Assembly: GCA_021793935.1 (NCBI GenBank)
Contig: JAJYRV010000033.1
Span: forward strand, 1 to 11,961
Reading direction: 5' to 3'
From: Actinomycetes bacterium
GTDB lineage: Bacteria; Actinomycetota; Actinomycetes; Actinomycetales; Beutenbergiaceae
Length of the DNA: 11,961 nucleotides
The notes beneath the pieces are model-generated. The model did no database searches and was not told where the DNA came from. It saw nothing but the letters and a program-made list of their open reading frames with translations. Below are positions 1-6,429 of this stretch, piece by piece; position 1 is the stretch's first letter, and each line of letters begins with the position of its first letter. The translations under genes and the position numbers were made by a program.

Positions 1-382
1 GATCCAGGAACTTACCGGAGGGTTCGGCGCGGACGTCGTCATCGACGCCGTGGGCATCAAGGACACGTTCATCCAGGCCTTCCAGGCCCGCGACCTCGCC
101 GGGCGGGTCGTGCTCGTCGGGGTTCCTGACCCGGGCACGACGTGGGAGATCCCACTCGATGAGGTGTTCGGGCGCGGGGGAGCGATCAAGTCCTCCTGGT
201 ATGGGGACACGCTGCCCTCCCGGGACTTTCCGATGCTCATCGATCAGTACCGCCTGGGGCGGTTGGACCTCGATGCCTTCGTGTCGGAGCGGATCACCCT
301 TGAGGACGTCGAGTCGGCCTTCGACAAGATGGCCCGCGGTGAGGTGTTACGTTCGGTAGTAGAGATCAATCCCGTTCCATAG
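1..382 (+). CDS. mscR: S-(hydroxymethyl)mycothiol dehydrogenase, C-terminal part (5' end outside window)
   Basis: Only the last 126 codons are present; the frame is open from base 2 to the TAG at 380-382, so the gene starts before the window. The visible part is the end of a zinc-type medium-chain alcohol dehydrogenase: the tail of the NAD-binding fold ([10 protein letters not shown] near the left edge, then GRVVLVGVP), followed by [20 protein letters not shown] and the C-terminal [12 protein letters not shown] / GEVLRSVV segment. The KSSWYGD...RDFP stretch is what I recognise as typical of mycothiol-dependent formaldehyde dehydrogenases (MscR/AdhE2). Family role: NAD-dependent oxidation of S-(hydroxymethyl)mycothiol, the spontaneous formaldehyde-mycothiol adduct, to S-formylmycothiol in the cytoplasm. 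An MBL-fold hydrolase follows 42 bp downstream on the same strand, the same pairing as Rv2259-Rv2260 of Mycobacterium tuberculosis, which supports the call. The zinc ligands and catalytic domain lie outside the window and could not be checked. Confidence 0.85.
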   Translation, partial: IQELTGGFGADVVIDAVGIKDTFIQAFQARDLAGRVVLVGVPDPGTTWEIPLDEVFGRGGAIKSSWYGDTLPSRDFPMLIDQYRLGRLDLDAFVSERITLEDVESAFDKMARGEVLRSVVEINPVP

Positions 383-424
383 ACCGCACCGGCCCGAGAC
401 GGGCAGTGCATAGAAAGGGTATTT

Positions 425-1084
425 GTGACGAATATTTCTGATTCAACCGGGCAGGTACGGGTAGAGAACCGGGTGACGTCGGGGACCTTCTCCCTCGATG
501 GGGAGACCTTCGACGTCGATAATAACGTGTGGGTGGTGGGTACCGAGGACGAATGTTACGTCATCGACCCCGCCCATGACGTGGACGCGGTGCTCGAGGC
601 CGTGGGCGGGCGCAAGGTGCTCGGGGTGCTGTTGACCCACGGGCACGATGACCACATCCGCTACGCCCGCGACGTGGCGAAACAGGTGAACGCGAAAGTG
701 CACCTCAACCCCGAGGACTCGATGCTCTGGGAGCAGGTCTTCGATGTGCCTTTCGACGCCGAGATCCACGAGGGCAGCGAGTTCTCCGTGGGCGGGGTGA
801 CGATGAGGGCGATCCACACCCCGGGCCATTCACCGGGCTCCACCTGCTTCTATGCCCGCGACCTGGGTGAGGGTGGGGTGCTGTTCTCCGGGGACACCCT
901 GTTCAACGGGGGGCCGGGCGCCACCGGCCGCTCGTTCTCGAGCTTCGACACGATCATCGAATCGATCACCAACAAGCTCTTCCCGCTGCCCGAGTCGACG
1001 GTGGTCCTCACCGGACACGGGGATTCCACCTCCATCGGCGCGGAGAAACCCCACCTGCAGGAGTGGCTCGACCGCGGCCACTAA
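425..1084 (+). CDS. MBL-fold metallo-hydrolase paired with mscR (Rv2260-like)
   Basis: A 219-residue protein starting with GTG at 425. An AGAAAGG Shine-Dalgarno sequence at 412-418 sits 6 nt before the start and decides it. The metallo-beta-lactamase metal ligands are all visible: THGHDDH at residues 71-77 (HxHxDH), HTPGHSPGS at 131-139, SGD at 155-157 and the final histidine in GHGDST near 198. The length and motif order match glyoxalase II-like thioesterases, which bind two metal ions and hydrolyse thioester substrates. Because it directly follows mscR, the likely substrate is S-formylmycothiol, giving formate and free mycothiol; this is inference from context, not from the sequence alone. 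It is probably cotranscribed with mscR, since the 42-bp gap holds the Shine-Dalgarno site and no evident promoter. A strong hairpin follows at 1114-1153. The alternative is a general hydroxyacylglutathione hydrolase-like thioesterase. Confidence 0.9.
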   Translation: MTNISDSTGQVRVENRVTSGTFSLDGETFDVDNNVWVVGTEDECYVIDPAHDVDAVLEAVGGRKVLGVLLTHGHDDHIRYARDVAKQVNAKVHLNPEDSMLWEQVFDVPFDAEIHEGSEFSVGGVTMRAIHTPGHSPGSTCFYARDLGEGGVLFSGDTLFNGGPGATGRSFSSFDTIIESITNKLFPLPESTVVLTGHGDSTSIGAEKPHLQEWLDRGH

Positions 1085-1113
1085 ACCCGCCCACTAAACC
1101 CCACCCACGGTGC

Positions 1114-1153
1114 ACCGCCCGTCTACCTGGATCTTCCCACGGAGACGGGCGGT
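1114..1153. terminator. Hairpin terminator between convergent genes
   Basis: A perfect 11-bp inverted repeat, ACCGCCCGTCT (1114-1124) and AGACGGGCGGT (1143-1153), is separated by an 18-nt loop. It begins 29 bp after the stop of the MBL hydrolase gene, in the region where that gene and the minus-strand CocE-like hydrolase converge. There is only a short TTCTCGT run after it and no true T-tract, as is common in GC-rich actinobacteria. It most likely ends the mscR-MBL transcript. The right arm runs into a CGAGAA-headed repeat on the minus strand (starting at 1158). Confidence 0.6.
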
Positions 1154-1260
1154 TCTCGTGCGTACTCAGGCAGCCGTGAACCGCGTCCGTGAGCGGCACT
1201 GAGTGCCACCGCCCTCGTTCCGTAGCAACGAGAACGGCCTCGTGCTGTTGTATCGCGCCA

Positions 1261-1333
1261 GACGCCGGCAGGAGACAGTTCTCGGGCTGCGTGGCGGGAC
1301 CGTTCTCGAGCAGCTGCGTGGCGGGGCGCCTCG
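1261..1333 (-). repeat. Tandem 24-25-bp CGAGAA-headed repeats downstream of the hydrolase gene
   Basis: Read on the minus strand, three adjacent units each begin CGAG: 1333-1309 (25 bp, CGAGGCGCCCCGCC...), 1308-1285 (24 bp, CGAGAACGGTCCCGCC...) and 1284-1261 (CGAGAACTGTCTCC...). The first two share the exact 13-base core CCCGCCACGCAGC; the second and third share CGAGAAC-n-GTC and then diverge. Further single CGAGAAC motifs lie at 1229-1235 on the plus strand and 1158-1152 on the minus strand. The units are immediately adjacent, without spacers. They fill much of the 277-bp gap (1085-1361) between convergent genes, where I see no credible coding sequence. Function unknown. Confidence 0.6.
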
Positions 1334-1361
1334 ACGATCGGGCAGAGGCGGTTCCCGGAGA

Positions 1362-3386
1362 CTACAGGAGGTCCCGGGGCACGCGGCGGTCCCAGTTCGA
1401 TGAGAAGATCCGCTGCTCACCGTCGTAGGCATCGAGTTCGGCCCGGATGTGGAACTCGGCTTCAGTGCACGTGAGCACCGTGCGGGTCGTCGCCCACGCG
1501 CGCCATCCCTCCCGCGTGAAGCCCATCGTTGCTCGGGTCTCCCCGCGAGCGGAGAGTACGTCGTTACCCGTCCAGCTGTAGCGCTCGTACGCCCGCCGGG
1601 TGACGTCCAGGTCGATGTCCTCGAGCCGGAACGTGCCGTCATCCTTGACGACCTCGAGCCGCGAAGCGTAGCGCACGAGGTCACGGGTGACCGTCCACTG
1701 TTCCTCACCAGGGCGAACCCTCGTGAGGGCGATGGGCTCGCTGCCCTCTGGGTCCCCGAACGGCCGCAGCCTCGCATCGCCGTCGGCCCCGGAGATCCGT
1801 TCGGGCAGAAGGAGCCGGCTCCGGCGGGGCAAGATCGTGAGCCGAACCGGGCGCGGCGGGGGCCAGGCGAGCGGCCAGTACGAGGTGGAGATCGCCACCC
1901 GCAGCCGGTGCCCCACGGGGATCTGCTGCGCGGCGCCGTTGAGTTTCACCTGCACGACGTAGCGCTCGCCGGGAACGAGGGGCTCGGGCGCCGCGTGGCT
2001 ATCGCGGTGGGTGAGGTTGAGGAGCCCGTAACTGATCCGTGTGACGCTCCCATCTGGAGCAACGTCGGACAACCGCGCAGCGACCATCGCGACCGGCTCG
2101 GTCGAGGCGAGTTCGAGCTCCACCACCGCCGAGCCGAGGATCTCCGTGGTTTCGGTGAACTCATCCGTATCGAAAACGAGGGAACCGCCGTCGTCTTCAC
2201 GCTGGTCATAGGGCAGATCCGGAGGAGCGTTATAGGAGCACCACTTGCCCCCGTACTGCCCGACCGAGAGCGGGGATTGGATGTGTAGCGCGGTCTCGTC
2301 GACGTCGTCATACGGGCCGGCGATCCGGCCACGCTCGAACGGATACTCGTTCACGCGCACGTTCGGCGAGGGCCATGACGGTTCGCCGACCCACCGGCCG
2401 CGGCGTTGGTCGTACATCGTTTGGGGCGGGGCGGACTCCTGCATCCACACGCGGAGCGCGGCATCGTCCATGGCGCCGTTATCGACGTCTTTCAGCCAGT
2501 GGTCCCACCAGCGGACGACCTCCTGCAGGAACCCGATCGCGGGGCCGGGCTCGCCCAGGTGCGGATACATGTGCGCCCACGGGCCGATCAGCCCCTTGCG
2601 TGGCACGCGCAGCCGCTCGAGCAACCGGAAGACGGAGTTGGAGTAGCCATCGGCCCAGCCGCTCACGGCGAGCACGGGGCACTGCACGGCGTCGTAGTCC
2701 TCGCTGACAGAACCGTGGCGCCAATACGCGTCGCGGTGCTGGTGCCGGAGCCAGGTGTCGATCCACAGCCCACTTCCCGCGAGCCGTTCGAGCCACATCT
2801 CCCGCCACCGACCGCCGACGACGGCCGGGTCGGGAGGGCAGGAGTTGTAGGCGAACATCGTCGATGCCCAGGAGAGATTGTCTGAAAGCAGGCAGCCGCC
2901 CATGTAGTGAACGTCGTCGGCGTAGCGATCGTCGGTGGAACTGCAGGTGATGATTGCCCCGAGACTCGGCGGGCGGCGAGCGGCTACCTGCAGCGCGTTG
3001 AACCCGCCCCAGGAGATTCCCATCATCCCCGTGCGGCCGGTGCACCACGGTTGCTGGGCAAGCCATTCGAGGGTGTCCTCGGCGTCGCGGAGTTCCTCTT
3101 CGAGGTACTCGTCGGTGAGCACACCGTCGGAACTGCCGCTGCCGCGCAGATCCACCCGGACGCACGCGTAGCCGTGGCCGGCGATATAGGGGTGGTGAAT
3201 CGAGTCTCGCACGGCGGTGAAGTCCCGGTGCCGGTAGGGGATCATTTCTAGAATCGCAGGCACGGGCTCCTGGCTGGAGTGCGCGGGTCGCCAGATCCGC
3301 GCGGACAGACGCGCACCGTCGCGCATGGGAATCCACACCTCGGACTCCTCCCGGACCTCGTGGGGGAGGTCCCGCACGATTCGCAT
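1362..3386 (-). CDS. CocE/NonD-family alpha/beta hydrolase (peptidase S15-like)
   Basis: A 674-residue protein if started at the ATG at 3386. That start has a GGGAG 7 nt upstream. An in-frame GTG at 3422 would add 12 residues, but its Shine-Dalgarno-like AGGGAG is only 2 nt away, so I prefer the ATG. Counting from the ATG: the fold opens with the strand pair VWIPMRDGARLSARIWRP (17-34), then DLRGSGSSDG (79-88). GISWGG (123-128) is the nucleophile elbow with Ser125, and the other triad residues are likely Asp246 in GWADGYSN and His272 in GPWAHMYP. The second half has the sequence style of the jelly-roll domain of X-Pro dipeptidyl-peptidases and cocaine esterase. No signal peptide is visible, so the protein is cytoplasmic. 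Family members cleave esters, amides or acyl-Pro bonds; the substrate here is unknown. It is a lone gene between convergent and tandem neighbours, with CGAGAA repeats on both sides. Confidence 0.9.
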   Translation of the reverse strand: MRIVRDLPHEVREESEVWIPMRDGARLSARIWRPAHSSQEPVPAILEMIPYRHRDFTAVRDSIHHPYIAGHGYACVRVDLRGSGSSDGVLTDEYLEEELRDAEDTLEWLAQQPWCTGRTGMMGISWGGFNALQVAARRPPSLGAIITCSSTDDRYADDVHYMGGCLLSDNLSWASTMFAYNSCPPDPAVVGGRWREMWLERLAGSGLWIDTWLRHQHRDAYWRHGSVSEDYDAVQCPVLAVSGWADGYSNSVFRLLERLRVPRKGLIGPWAHMYPHLGEPGPAIGFLQEVVRWWDHWLKDVDNGAMDDAALRVWMQESAPPQTMYDQRRGRWVGEPSWPSPNVRVNEYPFERGRIAGPYDDVDETALHIQSPLSVGQYGGKWCSYNAPPDLPYDQREDDGGSLVFDTDEFTETTEILGSAVVELELASTEPVAMVAARLSDVAPDGSVTRISYGLLNLTHRDSHAAPEPLVPGERYVVQVKLNGAAQQIPVGHRLRVAISTSYWPLAWPPPRPVRLTILPRRSRLLLPERISGADGDARLRPFGDPEGSEPIALTRVRPGEEQWTVTRDLVRYASRLEVVKDDGTFRLEDIDLDVTRRAYERYSWTGNDVLSARGETRATMGFTREGWRAWATTRTVLTCTEAEFHIRAELDAYDGEQRIFSSNWDRRVPRDLL

Positions 3387-3458
3387 TCGTCCGCTCCCGC
3401 TCCCGTTCGCGCCCTGCCCCACTGCTCCCTGCCCCGGAGCCGATCACGTGGGACTCGC

Positions 3459-3464
3459 ACTATA
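3459..3464 (-). promoter_or_regulatory. Possible -10 box of the hydrolase promoter
   Basis: On the minus strand the hexamer TATAGT (3464 to 3459) differs from TATAAT at one base and stands out in GC-rich sequence. It would place a transcription start near 3452, giving a leader of about 66 nt to the ATG at 3386. No good -35 element is seen at 17-18 bp spacing; that position (about 3482-3488) abuts the large hairpin at 3491-3546, so activation from the repeats is possible but unproven. Confidence 0.4.
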
Positions 3465-3490
3465 GCCGCTATCCCGCCGCTGCGGGGCGC

Positions 3491-3546
3491 CGAGAATGAC
3501 TTTGAGGTTGAGTTTCCATGAGAAACCAACCTCAAAGTCATTCTCG
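3491..3546. repeat. 56-nt near-perfect hairpin (25-bp stem)
   Basis: The left arm CGAGAATGACTTTGAGGTTG (3491-3510) is the exact reverse complement of 3527-3546. After one bulged A (3511) the stem continues GTTTC (3512-3516) with GAAAC (3522-3526), leaving a 5-nt CATGA loop. The outer stem has 9 of 20 G/C, low for this window. No T-run follows on either strand, so it is not a textbook intrinsic terminator. It could still end the minus-strand kinase operon transcript (stop at 3590), act as an operator for the hydrolase promoter, or be a copy of a dispersed palindromic element. Confidence 0.75.
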
Positions 3547-3568
3547 AGCAACCCTAAGATCGTTCTCG
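3525..3568 (-). repeat. Two tandem 22-bp CGAGAA repeats
   Basis: On the minus strand, 3568-3547 (CGAGAACGATCTTAGGGTTG then CT) is followed directly by 3546-3525 (CGAGAATGACTTTGAGGTTG then GT). Sixteen of 22 positions match, and five of the six differences are transitions. The second unit is also the right arm of the hairpin, whose left arm (3491-3512, plus strand) is an inverted third copy. Confidence 0.6.
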
Positions 3569-3589
3569 ACGCACACCGCGCCGACCGAG

Positions 3590-4405
3590 TTACTCCGCGT
3601 GCTGGAGCAGCGCCCGCCCGGCGACCACCTCGATGTCGATGAGGTGGTCCGCATCCGGAGCGGTGCGGAGCTGGTTATCGAGGATTCCGAAGGTGTGTTC
3701 GGTGCGCACCTGGAACGGCACGTCGGGGAGCGTGAGGTTGAGTTCCCCGGCCGAGAGTTCCGCGCGAACCCGTTCGGGGGCGCGACCATCGAGTTCGGCG
3801 GTGAATCGGCCCGCGGCCACCTCGAGGTCGGCGACGCGGGTGTTCGTGAGCTCGAGGTTGGTGCTTCCCCCGCTCAGGTCGGTGGTGACTTCCTCCACCT
3901 CGCCGGTGTACGTGAGTGTTCCCGCAGACACGTCGAGGTCGAGGTTCGTGAAGTCGCCCTCGGCGGTGACCCGGCCGGATCCGAGCGTGAAGTCACCGGA
4001 GAGTTTCCCATCGAGTTCCTCGGGCAGGGTGATCGTCACTTCCTCGTTCTCGTTGCCGCACCAGCCGAAGCAGATGTTGTAGAAGGGGCGTTCCTTCGTC
4101 GCGATGAGGGCGTTCCCGGCGGTCGTCCAGTGCCACGCGTTGGAATCCGCGGGGGAGACGGACAGCTGCGCCTCGGAAACGTCGCCGAAAGCGACGTGAA
4201 CATCGGAGCTGCGGGAGTCCACGTACAGGGTGGTGACGTCGTCCACGGCCGCCGTGTGAATCCCACCGGAGGCCGTGCTCGCCTCGCGGTCCCCGGCGAG
4301 CAACGAACCGACCGCCGGAAGCGCGGCGGAGGTGAAAACCGCGGCGAGGATGAGCGCGCCGAGGAGGGTCGTGATGAGGGAAACGGTGCGGGCAGTAGAA
4401 GTCAT
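3590..4405 (-). CDS. Exported DUF4097-family protein, third gene of a two-component operon
   Basis: A 271-residue protein. Its ATG overlaps the response regulator stop (ATGA, 4402-4405), and AAGGA lies 8 nt upstream, so translation is probably coupled. Residues about 8-35 form one hydrophobic segment (an N-terminal anchor or uncleaved signal; no lipobox). The remainder is extracytoplasmic and built from short alternating strands with repeated Ser/Thr-Gly turns (LSGDFTLGSGRVTAEG, LSGGSTNLELTN, LEVAAGRFTAEL, LSAGELNLTLP), the beta-helix-like pattern of DUF4097 proteins, which include LiaG of Bacillus. CFGWC at residues 112-116 gives two cysteines that could form a disulphide or bind metal. The function is unknown; its place after a kinase and regulator suggests an envelope protein that is an output or an accessory of the system. 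The stop is TAA at 3592-3590. Confidence 0.8.
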   Translation of the reverse strand: MTSTARTVSLITTLLGALILAAVFTSAALPAVGSLLAGDREASTASGGIHTAAVDDVTTLYVDSRSSDVHVAFGDVSEAQLSVSPADSNAWHWTTAGNALIATKERPFYNICFGWCGNENEEVTITLPEELDGKLSGDFTLGSGRVTAEGDFTNLDLDVSAGTLTYTGEVEEVTTDLSGGSTNLELTNTRVADLEVAAGRFTAELDGRAPERVRAELSAGELNLTLPDVPFQVRTEHTFGILDNQLRTAPDADHLIDIEVVAGRALLQHAE

Positions 4406-5097
4406 TGCTGGGGTCCTTGCGAGGTCGGTTCGGAAGAGGAGGCGGGAGGACTGGAGTTCTCGAGGTGAGCGATGGCGGCGAGGACCCGCCGGTTCCCGGA
4501 CTCATCATTGGGGAGGTCGAGCTTGGTGAAGATCGAGGTGATGTGCTTTTCCACCGTCGCCTCCGAGACGTAGAGCAGCGCGGCGATCGCCTGGTTCGAC
4601 TTCCCCTCGGCGAGGGCGGCGAGCACGGCGCGCTCCCGGTTCGTCAGTCGCTGCATCCGGATGTCGGATTGTCGCCGAGTGAGGAGTTGGGAAACGACCT
4701 CCGGGTCGAGCACGCTGCCCCCGGCTGCGACGGTGTGCAGGCTCTCGAGGAAATCTCGAACGTCGGCAACGCGATCCTTCAGCAGATAACCGAAGGCGGT
4801 GCTCCCGCTCGCGATGAGGTCGGAGGCGTAGCGTTCCTCCACGTATTGGGAGAGCACGAGGAGCGGCAGCTCCGGGTGGGTGCGGCGCAGTTCCAGCGCG
4901 GCGCGGATGCCCTCATCGGTGAACGTCGGCGGCAGCCGCACGTCGAGGATCGCGAGGTCAGGCTCGGCGGCGATGACCGACTCGAGCACCTGGGACGCGT
5001 CGGGGAGGGCGGCGACCACCTCGTGGCCCGCGTGCTGCAGGAGCCGCACGAGCCCTTCGCGCAGGAGAACGGAATCTTCGCAGACTAGGATGCGCAT
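4402..5097 (-). CDS. NarL/FixJ (LuxR-type) response regulator
   Basis: A 231-residue protein with a receiver domain followed by a LuxR-type helix-turn-helix. Receiver residues: the acidic pair Glu7-Asp8, phospho-acceptor Asp52 in LAILDVRLPP, Ser83 in the switch position (VLSQYV) and Lys107 in YLLKD. The DNA-binding domain spans about 149-212, starting LTNRERAVLAALAEGKSNQA and continuing through the recognition helix in VSEATVEKHITSIF. The last 20 residues are a Ser/Pro/Gln-rich tail of unknown use. The ATG at 5097 lies inside the end of the kinase gene (13-bp overlap), with no clear Shine-Dalgarno of its own, consistent with translational coupling. It should be phosphorylated by the kinase encoded just upstream and act as a dimeric transcription factor; its targets cannot be read here, though autoregulation of the operon is usual in this family. 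Confidence 0.93.
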   Translation of the reverse strand: MRILVCEDSVLLREGLVRLLQHAGHEVVAALPDASQVLESVIAAEPDLAILDVRLPPTFTDEGIRAALELRRTHPELPLLVLSQYVEERYASDLIASGSTAFGYLLKDRVADVRDFLESLHTVAAGGSVLDPEVVSQLLTRRQSDIRMQRLTNRERAVLAALAEGKSNQAIAALLYVSEATVEKHITSIFTKLDLPNDESGNRRVLAAIAHLENSSPPASSSEPTSQGPQQ

Positions 5098-6344
5098 GGG
5101 ATATGAACCTCAACTGTTGTGGGCCCGCCCTCGGGGCTCGTGATGGTGAGGGTGCCGCCCGCGGCGAACACCCGATTGGAAATGCCGTCCAGGCCGCCGC
5201 CGGGAACCACGCGGGCCCCGCCGATGCCGTCATCGTCGATCCGCGCCCACAGCACCGGGTGGGGATCCTGGAGCAACCGTACCGAGATTCGGCAGCTCGA
5301 GGCGCGGGAGTGTTTCGCCGCGTTCGTGAGCGATTCGGCGATGACGAAGTACAACGCGGCCTCCGCGTCCCGGTTCACGCGCCCGGGCAGATCGACGTCA
5401 AGCGTAACGGGAATGTGGGAACGGCTCGCGAGCGCGGATAGGGCCGCATCCAACCCGCGGTCGTCGAGCACCGAGGTGTGGATCCCCCGGGCGAGTTGTC
5501 GCAGTTCGGTGATCGCCGCCTTCGTCGAGGCGTGTGCCTCCGCGACGAGTTCCTTCGCGGCCTCGGGATCGGAATCGATCGTCTCTTGGGCGAGGCCCAG
5601 GGTCATTCCCACCGACACGAGCCGCGGCTGGACCCCATCGTGCAGGTCCCGTTCGATCCGGGTCCGCTCCACGTCGGCGGCGCGCACCGCCCCGGCGCGT
5701 TGGGCGCTGGAGGCGCGGGCGTGCGCTTCGAGCTGCTCCTCCCGGGCGCCGCCGCCGATGATCGCGGTCGTGAGCACCCGATGCAACAGGGCGAGCGCGA
5801 TGGCCAGGGCGAGGCCGACGAGCGTAACGAGGAGGGCGCCGACGAGTTCGGTCGAGCCGGTGAACGGCGAGATGATCCACCCCGCACCCCACCCGGTGAA
5901 GCGGAGCAGGAGCAGTGCCAGCCCCCAGAGCGCGAGGCTCAGCGAGACGATCTGCACCGTCCCGAGCACGGAGGCGATGAACGCGGACGAAAGGGCCCGC
6001 CACATCCGGCCGGACAGGAGCTGGTTCCCCAGCGAATACAGCCACCCCTTGAAGCCCGGTTCGGGCGGGGCGGCGAAATGAGGCAGCGGCACCTCGAGCC
6101 GGTAGAGCCCGGCCACCCGGGCGGTCTCCCACCAGCCGATGCCGTAGAGCACGTACACCACGCCCACGAGCATCACGAGCCCGATCCCGGCGAGCGCGAT
6201 GAACCCCACGCTCATCGCGGCGAAGCCGACGAGCAGACCGAACGCGGCGATCCCGAACGTACCGAGGAAGGCGAGGTGCGCCGTCGTGGAAAATAACCGC
6301 CACGGCGGGGCGGCGGGCGCAGTTGCCGAATGTGTCGATGTCAT
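5085..6344 (-). CDS. Sensor histidine kinase, HisKA_3 type with N-terminal 'Sensor' membrane domain
   Basis: A 419-residue membrane kinase. The N-terminal part has four likely membrane segments at about 23-44, 46-69, 118-148 and 167-190, with the spacing and WWETAR...YRLEVPLP loop of the actinobacterial 'Sensor' domain. A short linker, apparently helical, leads to the dimerisation/phospho-acceptor box ERDLHDGVQPRLVSV, where His235 is the phosphorylated residue (HisKA_3, as in DesK, LiaS and NarX). The ATPase domain shows the N box ESLTNAAKHS (Asn341), G1 box DDDGIGG (370-376) and G2 box GGGLDGI (382-388). With little sequence outside the membrane it probably senses a membrane or envelope signal. 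It is the first gene of a three-gene minus-strand operon and overlaps the response regulator by 13 bp. The ATG at 6344 lacks a Shine-Dalgarno sequence but has a TAGTTT box 6 nt upstream, suggesting a leaderless transcript. Confidence 0.92.
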   Translation of the reverse strand: MTSTHSATAPAAPPWRLFSTTAHLAFLGTFGIAAFGLLVGFAAMSVGFIALAGIGLVMLVGVVYVLYGIGWWETARVAGLYRLEVPLPHFAAPPEPGFKGWLYSLGNQLLSGRMWRALSSAFIASVLGTVQIVSLSLALWGLALLLLRFTGWGAGWIISPFTGSTELVGALLVTLVGLALAIALALLHRVLTTAIIGGGAREEQLEAHARASSAQRAGAVRAADVERTRIERDLHDGVQPRLVSVGMTLGLAQETIDSDPEAAKELVAEAHASTKAAITELRQLARGIHTSVLDDRGLDAALSALASRSHIPVTLDVDLPGRVNRDAEAALYFVIAESLTNAAKHSRASSCRISVRLLQDPHPVLWARIDDDGIGGARVVPGGGLDGISNRVFAAGGTLTITSPEGGPTTVEVHIPCAS

Positions 6345-6350
6345 GTTTTA

Positions 6351-6356
6351 AAACTA
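6351..6356 (-). promoter_or_regulatory. -10 box for a probably leaderless kinase operon transcript
   Basis: TAGTTT (minus strand, 6356 to 6351) fits the actinobacterial TANNNT -10 consensus and ends 6 nt before the kinase ATG, so transcription would start at or next to the ATG. A TGGTCG hexamer 17 bp further upstream is a weak -35 candidate. The bases between box and ATG overlap a perfect palindrome GTTTTAAAAC (6345-6354), an AT-rich spot in otherwise GC-rich DNA. Confidence 0.45.
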
Positions 6357-6402
6357 CGGCCCCTGCGCGCCGGCGACCACCGAGTGCTCCGGAAACAAAT
6401 CT

Positions 6403-6421
6403 GCGGGTTATCCCTACCCGC
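6403..6421 (-). terminator. Weak hairpin terminator after the DeoR gene
   Basis: GCGGGT (6403-6408) pairs with ACCCGC (6416-6421) around a 7-nt loop, 8 bp past the DeoR-family stop codon. On the minus strand the stem is followed by AGATTTGTTT, a modest T-rich tail. The stem is only 6 bp, so termination may be partial. Confidence 0.35.
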
Positions 6422-6429
6422 GCCTTAAG

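Noticed and set aside
1261..1333. CRISPR-like repeats
   Set aside because: Units are directly adjacent with no unique spacers, too few and too divergent, and no cas gene is present.
3387..3422. Longer hydrolase start at GTG 3422
   Set aside because: The Shine-Dalgarno-like AGGGAG is only 2 nt from it, while the ATG at 3386 has GGGAG at 7 nt; the extra residues are Gly/Ser-rich. Not fully excluded.
3518..4468. 316-codon open frame on the plus strand opposite the DUF4097 gene
   Set aside because: Antisense to an operon gene with start overlap, membrane anchor and family pattern; this frame has none of these.
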